The translations under genes were made by a program, and so were the position numbers. A DNA stretch of 64,000 nt from positions 1,116,001-1,180,000 of the forward strand of contig NZ_CP019285.1 in assembly GCF_000226975.2 (NCBI RefSeq), read 5' to 3'. Positions 1 through 7,719 of this stretch are shown in pieces (position 1 is the first letter of the stretch; each line of letters begins with the position of its first letter). Source of the DNA: Halobiforma lacisalsi AJ5. Lineage in GTDB: Archaea; Halobacteriota; Halobacteria; Halobacteriales; Natrialbaceae. The notes beneath the pieces are model-generated. The model saw only the letters and a list, made by a program, of their open reading frames with translations. It was not told where the DNA came from and ran no database searches.

Positions 1-645
1 CGCGTTGAGCGCGATCAGGCCGAACCCGACCTTCGTCAGGAGGTCGAGGTAGGTGATCAGCATTACGTCCACGCCGGGGGTGAGCAGCGCGAACCCGGCG
101 GGGCTGAGCAGCCAGATGACCGGATACACCGACCAGAGGATGATCGTGAGGTTCCGCAGGCTGGTAAACAGCGACTCGATGCCGTCGTCCTGCCCGGCGG
201 CCTGTGCCGTCATCGGGCCGACGACGAGGTAGACGAGCCCCACGTACGCGAGGCCACCGACAGCAAAGAGCGCGAACCGCTCGGTGCCCGAGAGGACGGC
301 TCCCGCGAAGCCCGCGACCATCACGACGGTGTTGACGCCGACGACCTTGAGGAGGGTATCCCGGTCGGCATCCGCGAGCAATCCGAGGAATGCGAGCAAC
401 AGCGGCGTCGTGAGGATCCAGTCGATGTACCGGGGAATGAACACCTCGCGGCCGTCGACCGTGTACCAGCCGATCTCGAGGGCCATCACCGCGTACGCGA
501 CGGTCGCGATCAGGCTGATCGCCGCCAGAGTAGCGTAGTATCGCACGTACCCCTCGTCGGCCGAGAGGCCGCCCCAGACGAACGCCACCGTGCCGACGAA
601 CATGCCGAGGGCACCGATCGCGAACCAGACCGGGAGGTCGATCAT
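1..645 (-). CDS. sop2: Sensory rhodopsin II (phoborhodopsin), 3' end cut by window edge
   Basis: Retinal-binding seven-helix photoreceptor that mediates repellent (blue-green) phototaxis through its transducer HtrII in the cell membrane. The 215 visible residues cover helices A to most of G. Key residues fall at the numbering of the N. pharaonis protein: R72 and D75 in RYIDW, Y199, D201, T204 and the Schiff-base lysine K205 in [10 protein letters not shown]204 and Y199 are the residues known to contact and signal to the transducer, so this looks like a sensor and not a proton pump. The ATG overlaps the htrII stop codon by ATGA, so the two genes are co-transcribed with the transducer first. 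Only the cytoplasmic C-terminus is missing beyond base 1. Assignment to type II rests on similarity to the recalled N. pharaonis protein and on the partner. Confidence 0.93.
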   Translation of the reverse strand, partial: MIDLPVWFAIGALGMFVGTVAFVWGGLSADEGYVRYYATLAAISLIATVAYAVMALEIGWYTVDGREVFIPRYIDWILTTPLLLAFLGLLADADRDTLLKVVGVNTVVMVAGFAGAVLSGTERFALFAVGGLAYVGLVYLVVGPMTAQAAGQDDGIESLFTSLRNLTIILWSVYPVIWLLSPAGFALLTPGVDVMLITYLDLLTKVGFGLIALNA

Positions 646-2309
646 GCGGCATCACCCGCGATGGTCCGCGCGGTTCGATCGTCCGTTCCGTTCCGCGAGA
701 CCGTCGCGTCCTGCAGAATCTCGAGCAGGGCGTCGGACTCGTCGGCGAGGTCGTCGACCCGTTCGAAGACGTCCCGGACGGATTCGGCCTGCGTCTCGGC
801 CGTGTTCGCGACGCTGTCGGCTTCCGCTGCCGTCTCCTCCGACACTGCGGCGACGTCGTCGATCATGTCCACGACCTGCTGGGCCGACCGTGCCTGCGTG
901 TCCGTCGACTCGTTGATCTCCTGGATGCCGTCGTTCGCCTCCTCGACGGCCTCGACGATCCGCTCGAGGGAGTCGACGGTTTCCTCGACGGTGTCGACGC
1001 CCCGCGAGATCCGGTCGCTGGTCGTCCGGATGTCCTCGACGGTCTCCTGGGACTGCTCCTGGATGCGCCCGATCAGGTCGTCGATCTCGTCGGTCGCCTC
1101 TTTCGTCTCCTCTGCCAGGGACTTCACCTCGCTCGCGACGACCGCGAACCCGTCGCCGTCGGCGTTCGCGTGGGCCGCCTCGATCGAGGCGTTCAGCGCG
1201 AGCAGGTTCGTCTGCTCGGCGATGTCGGCGATCAGTTCGGTGATCTCGCCGATCTCCTGGGTCTCCTCGTAGAGCGCCTCGATGGCCTCGACGGCCTCCT
1301 CGGTCTGGGCCTCGACCTCGTTCATCTCGGTGATGGCCTTCTCGGCGGTCTCGCGGCCCTTCTCGCCGGCGCTTGCGGCCTCCTGGGAGGTCTCGGCGAC
1401 GCCGGTCGCGCTCGCGGCCATCTGTTCGGTCGTCGCCGAGATGTCGTCCATCTCGCGGGCGATCTCCTGGATGTTCTCCGTCTGGCGGTTCGCGCCGTTG
1501 GAGATCTCCTGGATCGTCCGATTGACGTCGTCGCTCGCGTCCATCACGTGCTCGGCATTCGCTCGCACCTCCTGGCTACTCTCGGAGACGTTCTCCGCGA
1601 AGCCGTCGATCCGGCCCACCAGGTCCTCGATGCCGTCCATCATCTCGTTGAACGACTCCGCGATCGCCACCATCGCGTCGTTGTCGCTGCGGGCCTCGAG
1701 TCGCTGCGTGAAGTCGCCGTCGGCGCAGTCGGCCATCACGCCGCTGAACCGCTCGGCCTCCCGCTCCAGTTCGGTGTTGATTTCCTCGAGGCGTTCGCGC
1801 TCGCGTTCGACCTCCTCGCGGGCTTCCTCGGCGCGCTCGCGCTCGGTCTCGGCCTCCTCGAGGGCCTCCTCGGCGCGTTCGCGTTCCCGCTCGGCGGTTT
1901 CGATCGACTCGCGCAGCGAGTCGCGCATCTCGGCGAAGGAGTCATAGAGGTCGCCGATCTCGTCGTTACGGCGGGTCTCGAGGTCGACGTCGAGTTCCTC
2001 CCCGCCCATTCGATTGGCCTTCTTCGACAGCGAGGAAAGCGAGGCGGCGGTGTTCCCCCCGACGGTCGACGCGACCAGTCCGAGGTTGATTACCGTCAGT
2101 ACGATCAGTCCCAGGATCGCGGAAACCGCGACCTCCCCCACGTTCGCGTCCCCGCCGGCGTTCGCCTCGGCGATGGCAGCCGTGATCTCCAGGTAGACTG
2201 CCCCGCCGAACGCGACGGTGACCGCGATCACGAGGGCGAAGATCGCCCCCAACTTCGCGGTGTAGCTCCGCCGGACGCGTCCGGGAAGAAGGAGTCGTGC
2301 CACGTTCAT
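642..2309 (-). CDS. htrII: Sensory rhodopsin II transducer HtrII
   Basis: Methyl-accepting transducer, 555 aa, that couples SRII to the CheA/CheW kinase. The order is: a short N-terminus (residues 1-19), TM1 about 20-42, a short extracellular loop, TM2 about 60-82, a first HAMP domain, a long charged coiled coil, a second HAMP domain, and the methyl-accepting helical hairpin with its tip around [15 protein letters not shown]. Residues matching the known N. pharaonis contact points with the receptor are present: E41, S63 and N75 (E43, S62, N74 there). There is no large extracellular ligand domain, unlike Halobacterium HtrII. The inter-HAMP helix looks about 21 residues longer than in N. pharaonis. 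It is upstream of and overlaps sop2. Confidence 0.93.
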   Translation of the reverse strand: MNVARLLLPGRVRRSYTAKLGAIFALVIAVTVAFGGAVYLEITAAIAEANAGGDANVGEVAVSAILGLIVLTVINLGLVASTVGGNTAASLSSLSKKANRMGGEELDVDLETRRNDEIGDLYDSFAEMRDSLRESIETAERERERAEEALEEAETERERAEEAREEVERERERLEEINTELEREAERFSGVMADCADGDFTQRLEARSDNDAMVAIAESFNEMMDGIEDLVGRIDGFAENVSESSQEVRANAEHVMDASDDVNRTIQEISNGANRQTENIQEIAREMDDISATTEQMAASATGVAETSQEAASAGEKGRETAEKAITEMNEVEAQTEEAVEAIEALYEETQEIGEITELIADIAEQTNLLALNASIEAAHANADGDGFAVVASEVKSLAEETKEATDEIDDLIGRIQEQSQETVEDIRTTSDRISRGVDTVEETVDSLERIVEAVEEANDGIQEINESTDTQARSAQQVVDMIDDVAAVSEETAAEADSVANTAETQAESVRDVFERVDDLADESDALLEILQDATVSRNGTDDRTARTIAGDAA

Positions 2310-2475
2310 GTAGTTGTACCAGTGTAATACCGCCTGATAGTGGTAACGGCCGCACTGTTAGGTCGGGCGGCTGACTTTTCGTCTCGAAACGTCGGACGAT
2401 AGTCGGAGAGAGCGCGACTGAACGTCGAAAACGGTCGATATAGGAACAGGTCGGTGTATCGCCGCGACGAAAATT

Positions 2476-3480
2476 TCAGTCGTCCCGTCCGAGTTCGGCG
2501 AGCAGCCGCGAGACGTGAATCCGGTCGCTCGTTCCCTCGTGCATCTCGAATTCGACGTCGCCCGCGAGCCGGTGGATCCGCGCGAGTCGCTCGCCCTGGT
2601 ATCGCTTGCGGGCGACCCTGAGGATCGCGTCGAGGACCTCCTCGCCGTCGAGCCCCTCGTCGATCAGGAGGTCGTCCAGCGTCGATCGGGCGTCAGTGAA
2701 TTCGCCGGCCTCGGCGTCGTCGAGCATCGACTCGACCTGGTCGTCGATGCCGACCTCGCCGATGGTCTCGTAGGCCGCCGTCATCGTCAACTCGCCCTCG
2801 TTCTCGACGGTCGTCTGGGCCGCGAGGATCGCCTGCCGGAGGTTGCCGTCGGCGTAGCCGGCGACGAACTCGAGGCCGTCCTCGTCGTACTCGACGTCTT
2901 CGGCCTCGAGGATCCGTGTCAGGACGGTCTCGATCTCGTCGCTGGTCGGCGAGCGGAAGGAGACGGGGAAACACCGCGACCGGATCGGCGGGATGAGCTT
3001 CGTCGGCTGGCGGGTCGCGATGACGAACTGGGTCGTCCTGTGGTGTTGCTCCATGATCCGGCGCAGGGCCTGCTGGAAGTCCTCGCGGACGTCCTCGGCG
3101 TTGTCGAGCAGGATCGTCTTGTACTCGCCGGAGACCGAGGAGTAGCTGGCCGACTCCTTGAGGACGCGGTTGATCATGTCGCGTTTGGACATCGACGACC
3201 GGCCGACGAGGAACTGTTCGAACCGGGGATCGTTCTTGATCTCCGTTTTCGTCCGGCCGAAGAAGTCGGCGACGTTGATCTCGACGAGGTCGTTGTCGGG
3301 GTCGACGTGCGCTTCCTCGGCGAGCGCCCGCGCCGCCGCGGTCTTGCCGCTCCCGGGTGGCCCCTGCAGGAGGAGGTTCATCGGCTCGTCGACGGCCTGC
3401 TCGAGGTACTCGCGAGCGTCGTCCTGCGGTAGCTCGGACAGCTCGGGGGCGTACGTGTCGGTCCACAGCGGCGCGTCCAT
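2476..3480 (-). CDS. RFC-type AAA+ ATPase (replication factor C small subunit paralogue)
   Basis: 334 aa, the size of archaeal RFC small subunits, which load the PCNA clamp at primer ends during replication. It has a perfect Walker A (GPPGSGKT, residues 40-47), the arginine-finger SRC motif at 168-170, sensor-like residues, and the helical collar at the C-terminus. The Walker B is LLDNAED (124-130): the catalytic glutamate of the usual DEAD/DEAE box is an asparagine (N127), so its own ATPase activity may be weak. Haloarchaea carry more than one RFC small subunit, and this resembles the divergent one often called RfcC. It could serve as a regulatory subunit in the pentamer. Downstream of the DUF7282-like gene on the same strand, 45 bp apart. 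Confidence 0.85.
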   Translation of the reverse strand: MDAPLWTDTYAPELSELPQDDAREYLEQAVDEPMNLLLQGPPGSGKTAAARALAEEAHVDPDNDLVEINVADFFGRTKTEIKNDPRFEQFLVGRSSMSKRDMINRVLKESASYSSVSGEYKTILLDNAEDVREDFQQALRRIMEQHHRTTQFVIATRQPTKLIPPIRSRCFPVSFRSPTSDEIETVLTRILEAEDVEYDEDGLEFVAGYADGNLRQAILAAQTTVENEGELTMTAAYETIGEVGIDDQVESMLDDAEAGEFTDARSTLDDLLIDEGLDGEEVLDAILRVARKRYQGERLARIHRLAGDVEFEMHEGTSDRIHVSRLLAELGRDD

Positions 3481-3525
3481 CGGTCGCCGGTAGGGACGGG
3501 GCGGGTAAGAATCGGTCGGTTACGA

Positions 3526-4746
3526 CTACGAGTCGCCGTCGCCTGTGCCGGCCTCGGCCTCGACCTCGACGGTGTCGTCGTCGGTCTCGTTGCCGATCCC
3601 GTCCTCCGACCCGTCCTCGCCGACGGCTTCCGCGGGCAGTTCGCCATCGGCGATCGTAAACGGCGTCACCACCGGCTCGCCGTCGTGTTCGACCGCCGAC
3701 GCCCCCTCGAGGTCGTTCGGGTCGCCCTCGTAGAGGACCGCCGCGAGTTCGTCGTCCTCGGCGACGGTCGCGTTCTCGTCGAACGGTATCGTCACGTTCT
3801 CGTGTTCGCCCGGCCCGAGCGCCTCGCTCGTGCCGAGGACGTCCTTGGGTTCGACGACGAGGTCGCCGCCCTCGGTGACGTTGTCCTCGGCGTCGACGAT
3901 TCCGACGAAGCCGTCGGCCGGCGTCGCGACGTCGGCCGTCACGTTGTCCTCGTCGGCGTCGGTGATCGAGACCGATGGGTCGGTGTGGAACTCGAACTCG
4001 ACCGTCTCGAGTTCACCGTCGGCGTCGGTGTAGATCCCGACCGTTCGCTCGCCGGGCGCGATGCCGACTGTCTCGAGGGAGAAGGTCACGTTCGTCGAAT
4101 CGCCGGCCGAGAGGTCGAGTACCTGGTACTCGAGGACGCGACCGTCTATGCGCAACTCGACGCGTTGCTGGGCGTCGAACTCGGTCGGGTTCTCGATCCC
4201 GGCGACGATCTCGATCGTCTCGTTGGTCGTCGCCGTCGTCGGCACCTCGAGGGAGTCGACGGTGAACGACTCGGCGAGCGGGTCGTCCCCGCCGGGAGTG
4301 GTCACCGTCGCCGTGTCGCTGACGGGGAACCCGTCGGCGAGGTACGGTCGGTCCTCCTCGCCGTCGGTCTCCTCGTAGGCGTAGCGGTCGTCCTCGGTCG
4401 TGTCCCGGTGGACCGTCGCGGTGAGCTGTCCGACCAGCTCCCCGTCTTCGCTTTCGACGGTCACGTTCTCGTGGGTGCCGGCCTCGAGGCGATCGGAGAC
4501 GGCAAGCGTCTCGTCGCCGTCACTGATCACGACGAATCCGCCGTCCGAGAGGCTCACCTCGTCGATCGTGACGACGGTTCCGTTCCCCTCCTGATCCTCG
4601 AACGTGATCGACGCCGTCGGCGACTCCTCGACGCCGAAGATCGCGGGGGCCTGGCCGACGACGATCCCCGCGGCGAGGACGATCGCGATCGCGATCAGGA
4701 TGGCGACGATCCGCTTTGCCGTTCCGAAAGTCGATCTCGTGCTCAT
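3526..4746 (-). CDS. Secreted or membrane-anchored DUF7282/CARDB-like surface protein
   Basis: 406 aa from the ATG at 4746. A longer in-frame reading up to 4911 exists, but its first 55 residues are of poor coding character, and the chosen start places a single hydrophobic helix (about residues 11-34) right at the N-terminus as a signal or anchor. Next come a beta-rich domain with the phrase EAGTHENVTV, a CARDB-like Ig domain in the middle, and a second domain with GPGEHENVTI. The two repeated GxHENVT blocks suggest a duplicated domain of the haloarchaeal DUF7282 type. The C-terminus is a long acidic Asp/Glu tail without an obvious sorting signal. NxT/S sequons are frequent, as expected for an exported glycoprotein. 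Function unknown. Confidence 0.72.
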   Translation of the reverse strand: MSTRSTFGTAKRIVAILIAIAIVLAAGIVVGQAPAIFGVEESPTASITFEDQEGNGTVVTIDEVSLSDGGFVVISDGDETLAVSDRLEAGTHENVTVESEDGELVGQLTATVHRDTTEDDRYAYEETDGEEDRPYLADGFPVSDTATVTTPGGDDPLAESFTVDSLEVPTTATTNETIEIVAGIENPTEFDAQQRVELRIDGRVLEYQVLDLSAGDSTNVTFSLETVGIAPGERTVGIYTDADGELETVEFEFHTDPSVSITDADEDNVTADVATPADGFVGIVDAEDNVTEGGDLVVEPKDVLGTSEALGPGEHENVTIPFDENATVAEDDELAAVLYEGDPNDLEGASAVEHDGEPVVTPFTIADGELPAEAVGEDGSEDGIGNETDDDTVEVEAEAGTGDGDS

Positions 4747-5034
4747 TGACTGGGTCGCGGTCGACGCGCTCGCCGTCGTCGGCCGGGGCACGACCGTGCC
4801 GCCGGTACCGACTCGGCCATCGCTGTCGGTGCCGCAGGTACGAACTGCAACGACGTAAAACGCCCCCTCCGTTCGCAGAATGCCGAGCGGTTCCGGGCGC
4901 TTAATTCGCATAGTCGGACCTTACTGCGGCGTCGCTTGTATCGCCCGGCCTTTCGGGTTCACCGGGTCCGGTGTCACGCGGCCGATGACCGGCGATCGAA
5001 GCCGGTTTAGCCCCGGCCCGTCGAAGGTGTACCG
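4747..5034. other. Divergent intergenic region
   Basis: Separates the surface-protein gene (minus) from rnz (plus). If the longer minus-strand start at 4911 were used, only about 120 bp would remain. A weak TATA-like element (ggtttag) sits about 25-30 bp before the rnz ATG. No other gene or RNA was recognised. Confidence 0.5.
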
Positions 5035-5970
5035 ATGCCACTACGCGTGACGTTTCTGGGTACCAGCGGGGCCGTCCCGACGACGGAGCGAAATCCGAGC
5101 GGGATCCACGTCTCCCGCGAAGGGGAAGAGTTGCTGTTCGACGCCGGCGAGGGAACCCAGCGTCAGATGATGCGGTTCGGCACGGGCTTTTCCGTCTCCC
5201 ATCTGTTCGTCACGCACCTCCACGGCGATCACGTCTTCGGGATCCCCGGACTCCTCCAGACGATGGCCTTCAACGACCGCGAGGAGCCGCTTGCGATCCA
5301 CACACCCCAGGCAACCCGACGCCAGCTCAAGGGGCTGGTCAACGCCCTCGGCAACCGCCCCGATTTCCCCATCCGGATCAGCGAGGTCGGTGACGGCGAC
5401 GTGGCCTACCGGGCCGACGACTTCGAGGTCCGGACGTTCGAGACCGACCACGACACCCGCTCGGTCGGCTACGCGCTCGTCGAGGACGACCGCAAGGGTC
5501 GGTTCGACCGCGAGCGCGCCGAGGAACTCGGCGTGCCGGTGGGCCCGAAGTTCTCGAGGCTCCACGAGGGCGACCCCGTCGAACTCGAGGACGGCACCGT
5601 CGTCGAGCCGGACCAGGTCGTCGGCGACCCCCGGCCGGGTCGGTCGATCGTCTACACGGGCGACACCCGCCCGACGGTCCGAACGATCGAGGTCGCCGAC
5701 GAGCCGGACCTGCTGATCCACGACGCCACGTTCGCCGACGACCGCGCCGAACGGGCCGGCGAGACCGCCCACTCGACGGCGCGCGGCGCGGCCGAAATCG
5801 CCAGCCGCGCCGGCGCGAAACGGCTCGCCCTGGTTCACATCTCCTCGCGGTACACCGGCGGCGTCGACGACCACCTCGCGGAGGCCCGCGAGACCTTCGA
5901 CGGCGAGGTCCTCGTGCCCCAGGACGGCCAGAAACTCGTGGTTCCGTTCCCGGGGAACGAGGACGACTGA
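5035..5970 (+). CDS. rnz: Ribonuclease Z (tRNA 3' endonuclease)
   Basis: Metallo-beta-lactamase-fold endonuclease that removes the 3' trailer from tRNA precursors in the cytoplasm. 311 aa, normal for archaeal short-form RNase Z. The zinc site is clear: HLHGDH at residues 61-66, with the further ligands in YTGDTRP and the C-terminal LVHISSRY. The N-terminus (TFLGTSGAVPTTERNPSG) is the family signature and fixes the ATG. The region after the first half (PVGPKFSRLHEG) is the typical RNase Z insert, and AHSTARGAAE carries the expected histidine. Monocistronic by spacing: the next gene on this strand starts about 95 bp later. Confidence 0.96.
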   Translation: MPLRVTFLGTSGAVPTTERNPSGIHVSREGEELLFDAGEGTQRQMMRFGTGFSVSHLFVTHLHGDHVFGIPGLLQTMAFNDREEPLAIHTPQATRRQLKGLVNALGNRPDFPIRISEVGDGDVAYRADDFEVRTFETDHDTRSVGYALVEDDRKGRFDRERAEELGVPVGPKFSRLHEGDPVELEDGTVVEPDQVVGDPRPGRSIVYTGDTRPTVRTIEVADEPDLLIHDATFADDRAERAGETAHSTARGAAEIASRAGAKRLALVHISSRYTGGVDDHLAEARETFDGEVLVPQDGQKLVVPFPGNEDD

Positions 5971-6064
5971 CGGCTCCGGCGACGGCCGACCGTTCGGTCG
6001 CGTTCGGACGAACCCGCAGTTTCCGACACAGACGGTTTTCGCCTGGAAATCGTACGTGCCCGGG

Positions 6065-7375
6065 ATGCGCCACATCCAGGTCACGATTCCGACCGGGAAG
6101 CGCCGGGCGGTCCTCGAGTCGCTGGACGAGGAGGGGATCGACTACGTCGTGACCGACGAGACGAGCAGTCGGGACTACGACGCGGTCGTCTTCTTTCCGG
6201 TACCGACGAACGCCGTCGAGCCGGTCCTCGATTCGCTGCGGAACGTCGGGGTCGCGGAGGAGTCCTACACCGTCGTCGTCGACGCCGAAACCGTCGCTTC
6301 ACGGCAGTTCGACGAACTCCAGGAAGAGTACGCCACCGAGAGCGTCGAGGAGGAGCAGATCTCCCGCCAGGAGTTGCTCACCCAGGCGAACGAACTGACG
6401 CCGGCGTTCAGCGTCTTCCTGGCGATGACGCTGATCAGCGCCGTCGTGGCGACGGTGGGGCTCCTGCTCGACTCGCCGGCGGTCGTCGTCGGCTCGATGG
6501 TGATCGCGCCGCTGATCGGGCCGGCGCTGAGCACCTCGATCGGCACGGTCGTCAACGACCGGGACGTGTTCGCGACGGGGATGCGCTATCAGTTCGTGGG
6601 CGTCGCCGGCGGCATCGCCGCTGCGGCCGTCGTCGCCTGGCTGATCCAGTCGACACTGCTCGTGCCGCCGGGGATCGAGATCACCGAGATCGACGAGGTG
6701 TCAGAACGGATCGCCCCCGAGCTACTCCTGCTTCCCGTCGCGCTGGGGGCCGGTGCGGCGGGCGTACTCAGTCTCGCGACGGGGTTCTCGATCGCGATCG
6801 TCGGCGTGATGATCGCGGCCGCGCTGGTGCCGCCGATGGCCGCTGCCGGCATCGCCCTCGCGTGGGGGTTGCCGGTCGCGGCGCTGGGGTCGACGGTCCT
6901 CGTGCTGGTGAACCTGCTGGGCGTGAACCTCGCGGGGCTGGTGACGCTGCGGTATCTGGGCTACCGTCCCGGAAGTTGGTTCGAGATCTCGACGGCACAA
7001 CGACAGTTCGTCAAACAGATCGCCGTCTTCGTCACCGTCATCGTGCTGCTGTCGATGTTCCTGGCCGGAGTCACCTACACGTCCTACCAGATCTCCTCGT
7101 TCGAGGAGACGGCGACCCAGGAGGCCGAAGCCGTCCTTGCCGAACACGACGAGGCGACGCTGCTCGAGTTGACTGTGGAAGTACGCAGCGGCGGCGCACC
7201 GCTCGATGCGTCGCTCGACGCCACCGAGCAGATCGACGTCGTCGTGATCGAGGTCGGCGGCCCGCCGGGGGTGTACGACGAGGAGTTGATCTCGACGCTG
7301 GATACGAACATCAACCAGCACGCGGACGAGCGGGTCGCGGTCCAGGTGCGGTTCGTAACGACGGGCGAAGGGTAA
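6065..7375 (+). CDS. DUF389 / TIGR00341 family membrane protein
   Basis: 436 aa from the ATG at 6065; a GTG three codons earlier (6056) is possible, but MRHIQVTIPTGKR is the usual family start. A soluble N-terminal domain of about 115 residues precedes a DUF389 membrane domain of about six helices. It contains the conserved SPAVVVGSMVIAPLIGPA segment and a second gene-duplicated half with VGVMIAAALVPPMAAAGIA. A C-terminal soluble domain of about 90 residues follows. These proteins are widespread in haloarchaea; no transport substrate has been firmly assigned as far as I know, so no function is claimed. Confidence 0.85.
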   Translation: MRHIQVTIPTGKRRAVLESLDEEGIDYVVTDETSSRDYDAVVFFPVPTNAVEPVLDSLRNVGVAEESYTVVVDAETVASRQFDELQEEYATESVEEEQISRQELLTQANELTPAFSVFLAMTLISAVVATVGLLLDSPAVVVGSMVIAPLIGPALSTSIGTVVNDRDVFATGMRYQFVGVAGGIAAAAVVAWLIQSTLLVPPGIEITEIDEVSERIAPELLLLPVALGAGAAGVLSLATGFSIAIVGVMIAAALVPPMAAAGIALAWGLPVAALGSTVLVLVNLLGVNLAGLVTLRYLGYRPGSWFEISTAQRQFVKQIAVFVTVIVLLSMFLAGVTYTSYQISSFEETATQEAEAVLAEHDEATLLELTVEVRSGGAPLDASLDATEQIDVVVIEVGGPPGVYDEELISTLDTNINQHADERVAVQVRFVTTGEG

Positions 7376-7398
7376 TTCGTCGTTCGACCGAACTGGGA

Positions 7399-7596
7399 TC
7401 ACTCCCTGGCGATCAGTTCGACGTCGCTCGAGCCACAGCGCGGACACTGCTGGACCGGAGAATCAGCGAGGGTCGTCCCACAACTCACACACGTCTCCCG
7501 GTCGGTCTCCATCCCGGCCGTCCCACAGACGGAACACTGTCGCCGGGTCGCCTTGAAATGGGCGTTACAGGACCGACAGCTGTAGACGCCCCCCAT
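7399..7596 (-). CDS. Four-CxxC zinc-ribbon microprotein
   Basis: 65 aa, convergent with the DUF389 gene. It contains four CxxC pairs at C7/C10, C21/C24, C36/C39 and C51/C54, enough to bind two zinc ions as two tandem zinc ribbons. The N-terminus MGGVYSCRSCNAHF gives a clear start, and the last residues are charged. Small zinc-finger proteins of this kind are abundant in haloarchaea and mostly uncharacterised. It could bind nucleic acid or a protein partner. The regular 14-15 residue spacing between pairs and the lack of intervening low complexity support a real gene and not a shadow. Confidence 0.75.
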   Translation of the reverse strand: MGGVYSCRSCNAHFKATRRQCSVCGTAGMETDRETCVSCGTTLADSPVQQCPRCGSSDVELIARE

Positions 7597-7689
7597 ATCG
7601 GAGCGACGTCGCGTCCGCTCAAACGCTCGGGGCTGGCAAGCGCCGGGGTCGGACCCGGGCGATCGCTTCCGTTGTGGACCCGCGCCGGA

Positions 7690-7695
7690 TTTATA
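7690..7695 (+). promoter_or_regulatory. TATA box of the DUF460 gene
   Basis: TTTATA lies 25-30 bp before the GTG at 7720. That spacing places transcription start at or next to the start codon and supports both a leaderless transcript and the choice of this start over the much longer open frame that continues upstream. Confidence 0.7.
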
Positions 7696-7719
7696 GCCGA
7701 CTCGCCCCTAGGCTCGTCC

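Noticed and set aside
1170-2327. Long plus-strand open frame opposite htrII
   Set aside because: It is the antisense shadow of a GC-rich coiled-coil gene; its Leu/Gly/Arg-rich composition has no domain, and HtrII on the other strand is certain.
6862-7719. Upstream extension of the DUF460 frame
   Set aside because: Overlaps the DUF389 and zinc-protein genes in another frame, has shadow composition, and a TATA box sits 25-30 bp before the GTG at 7720.
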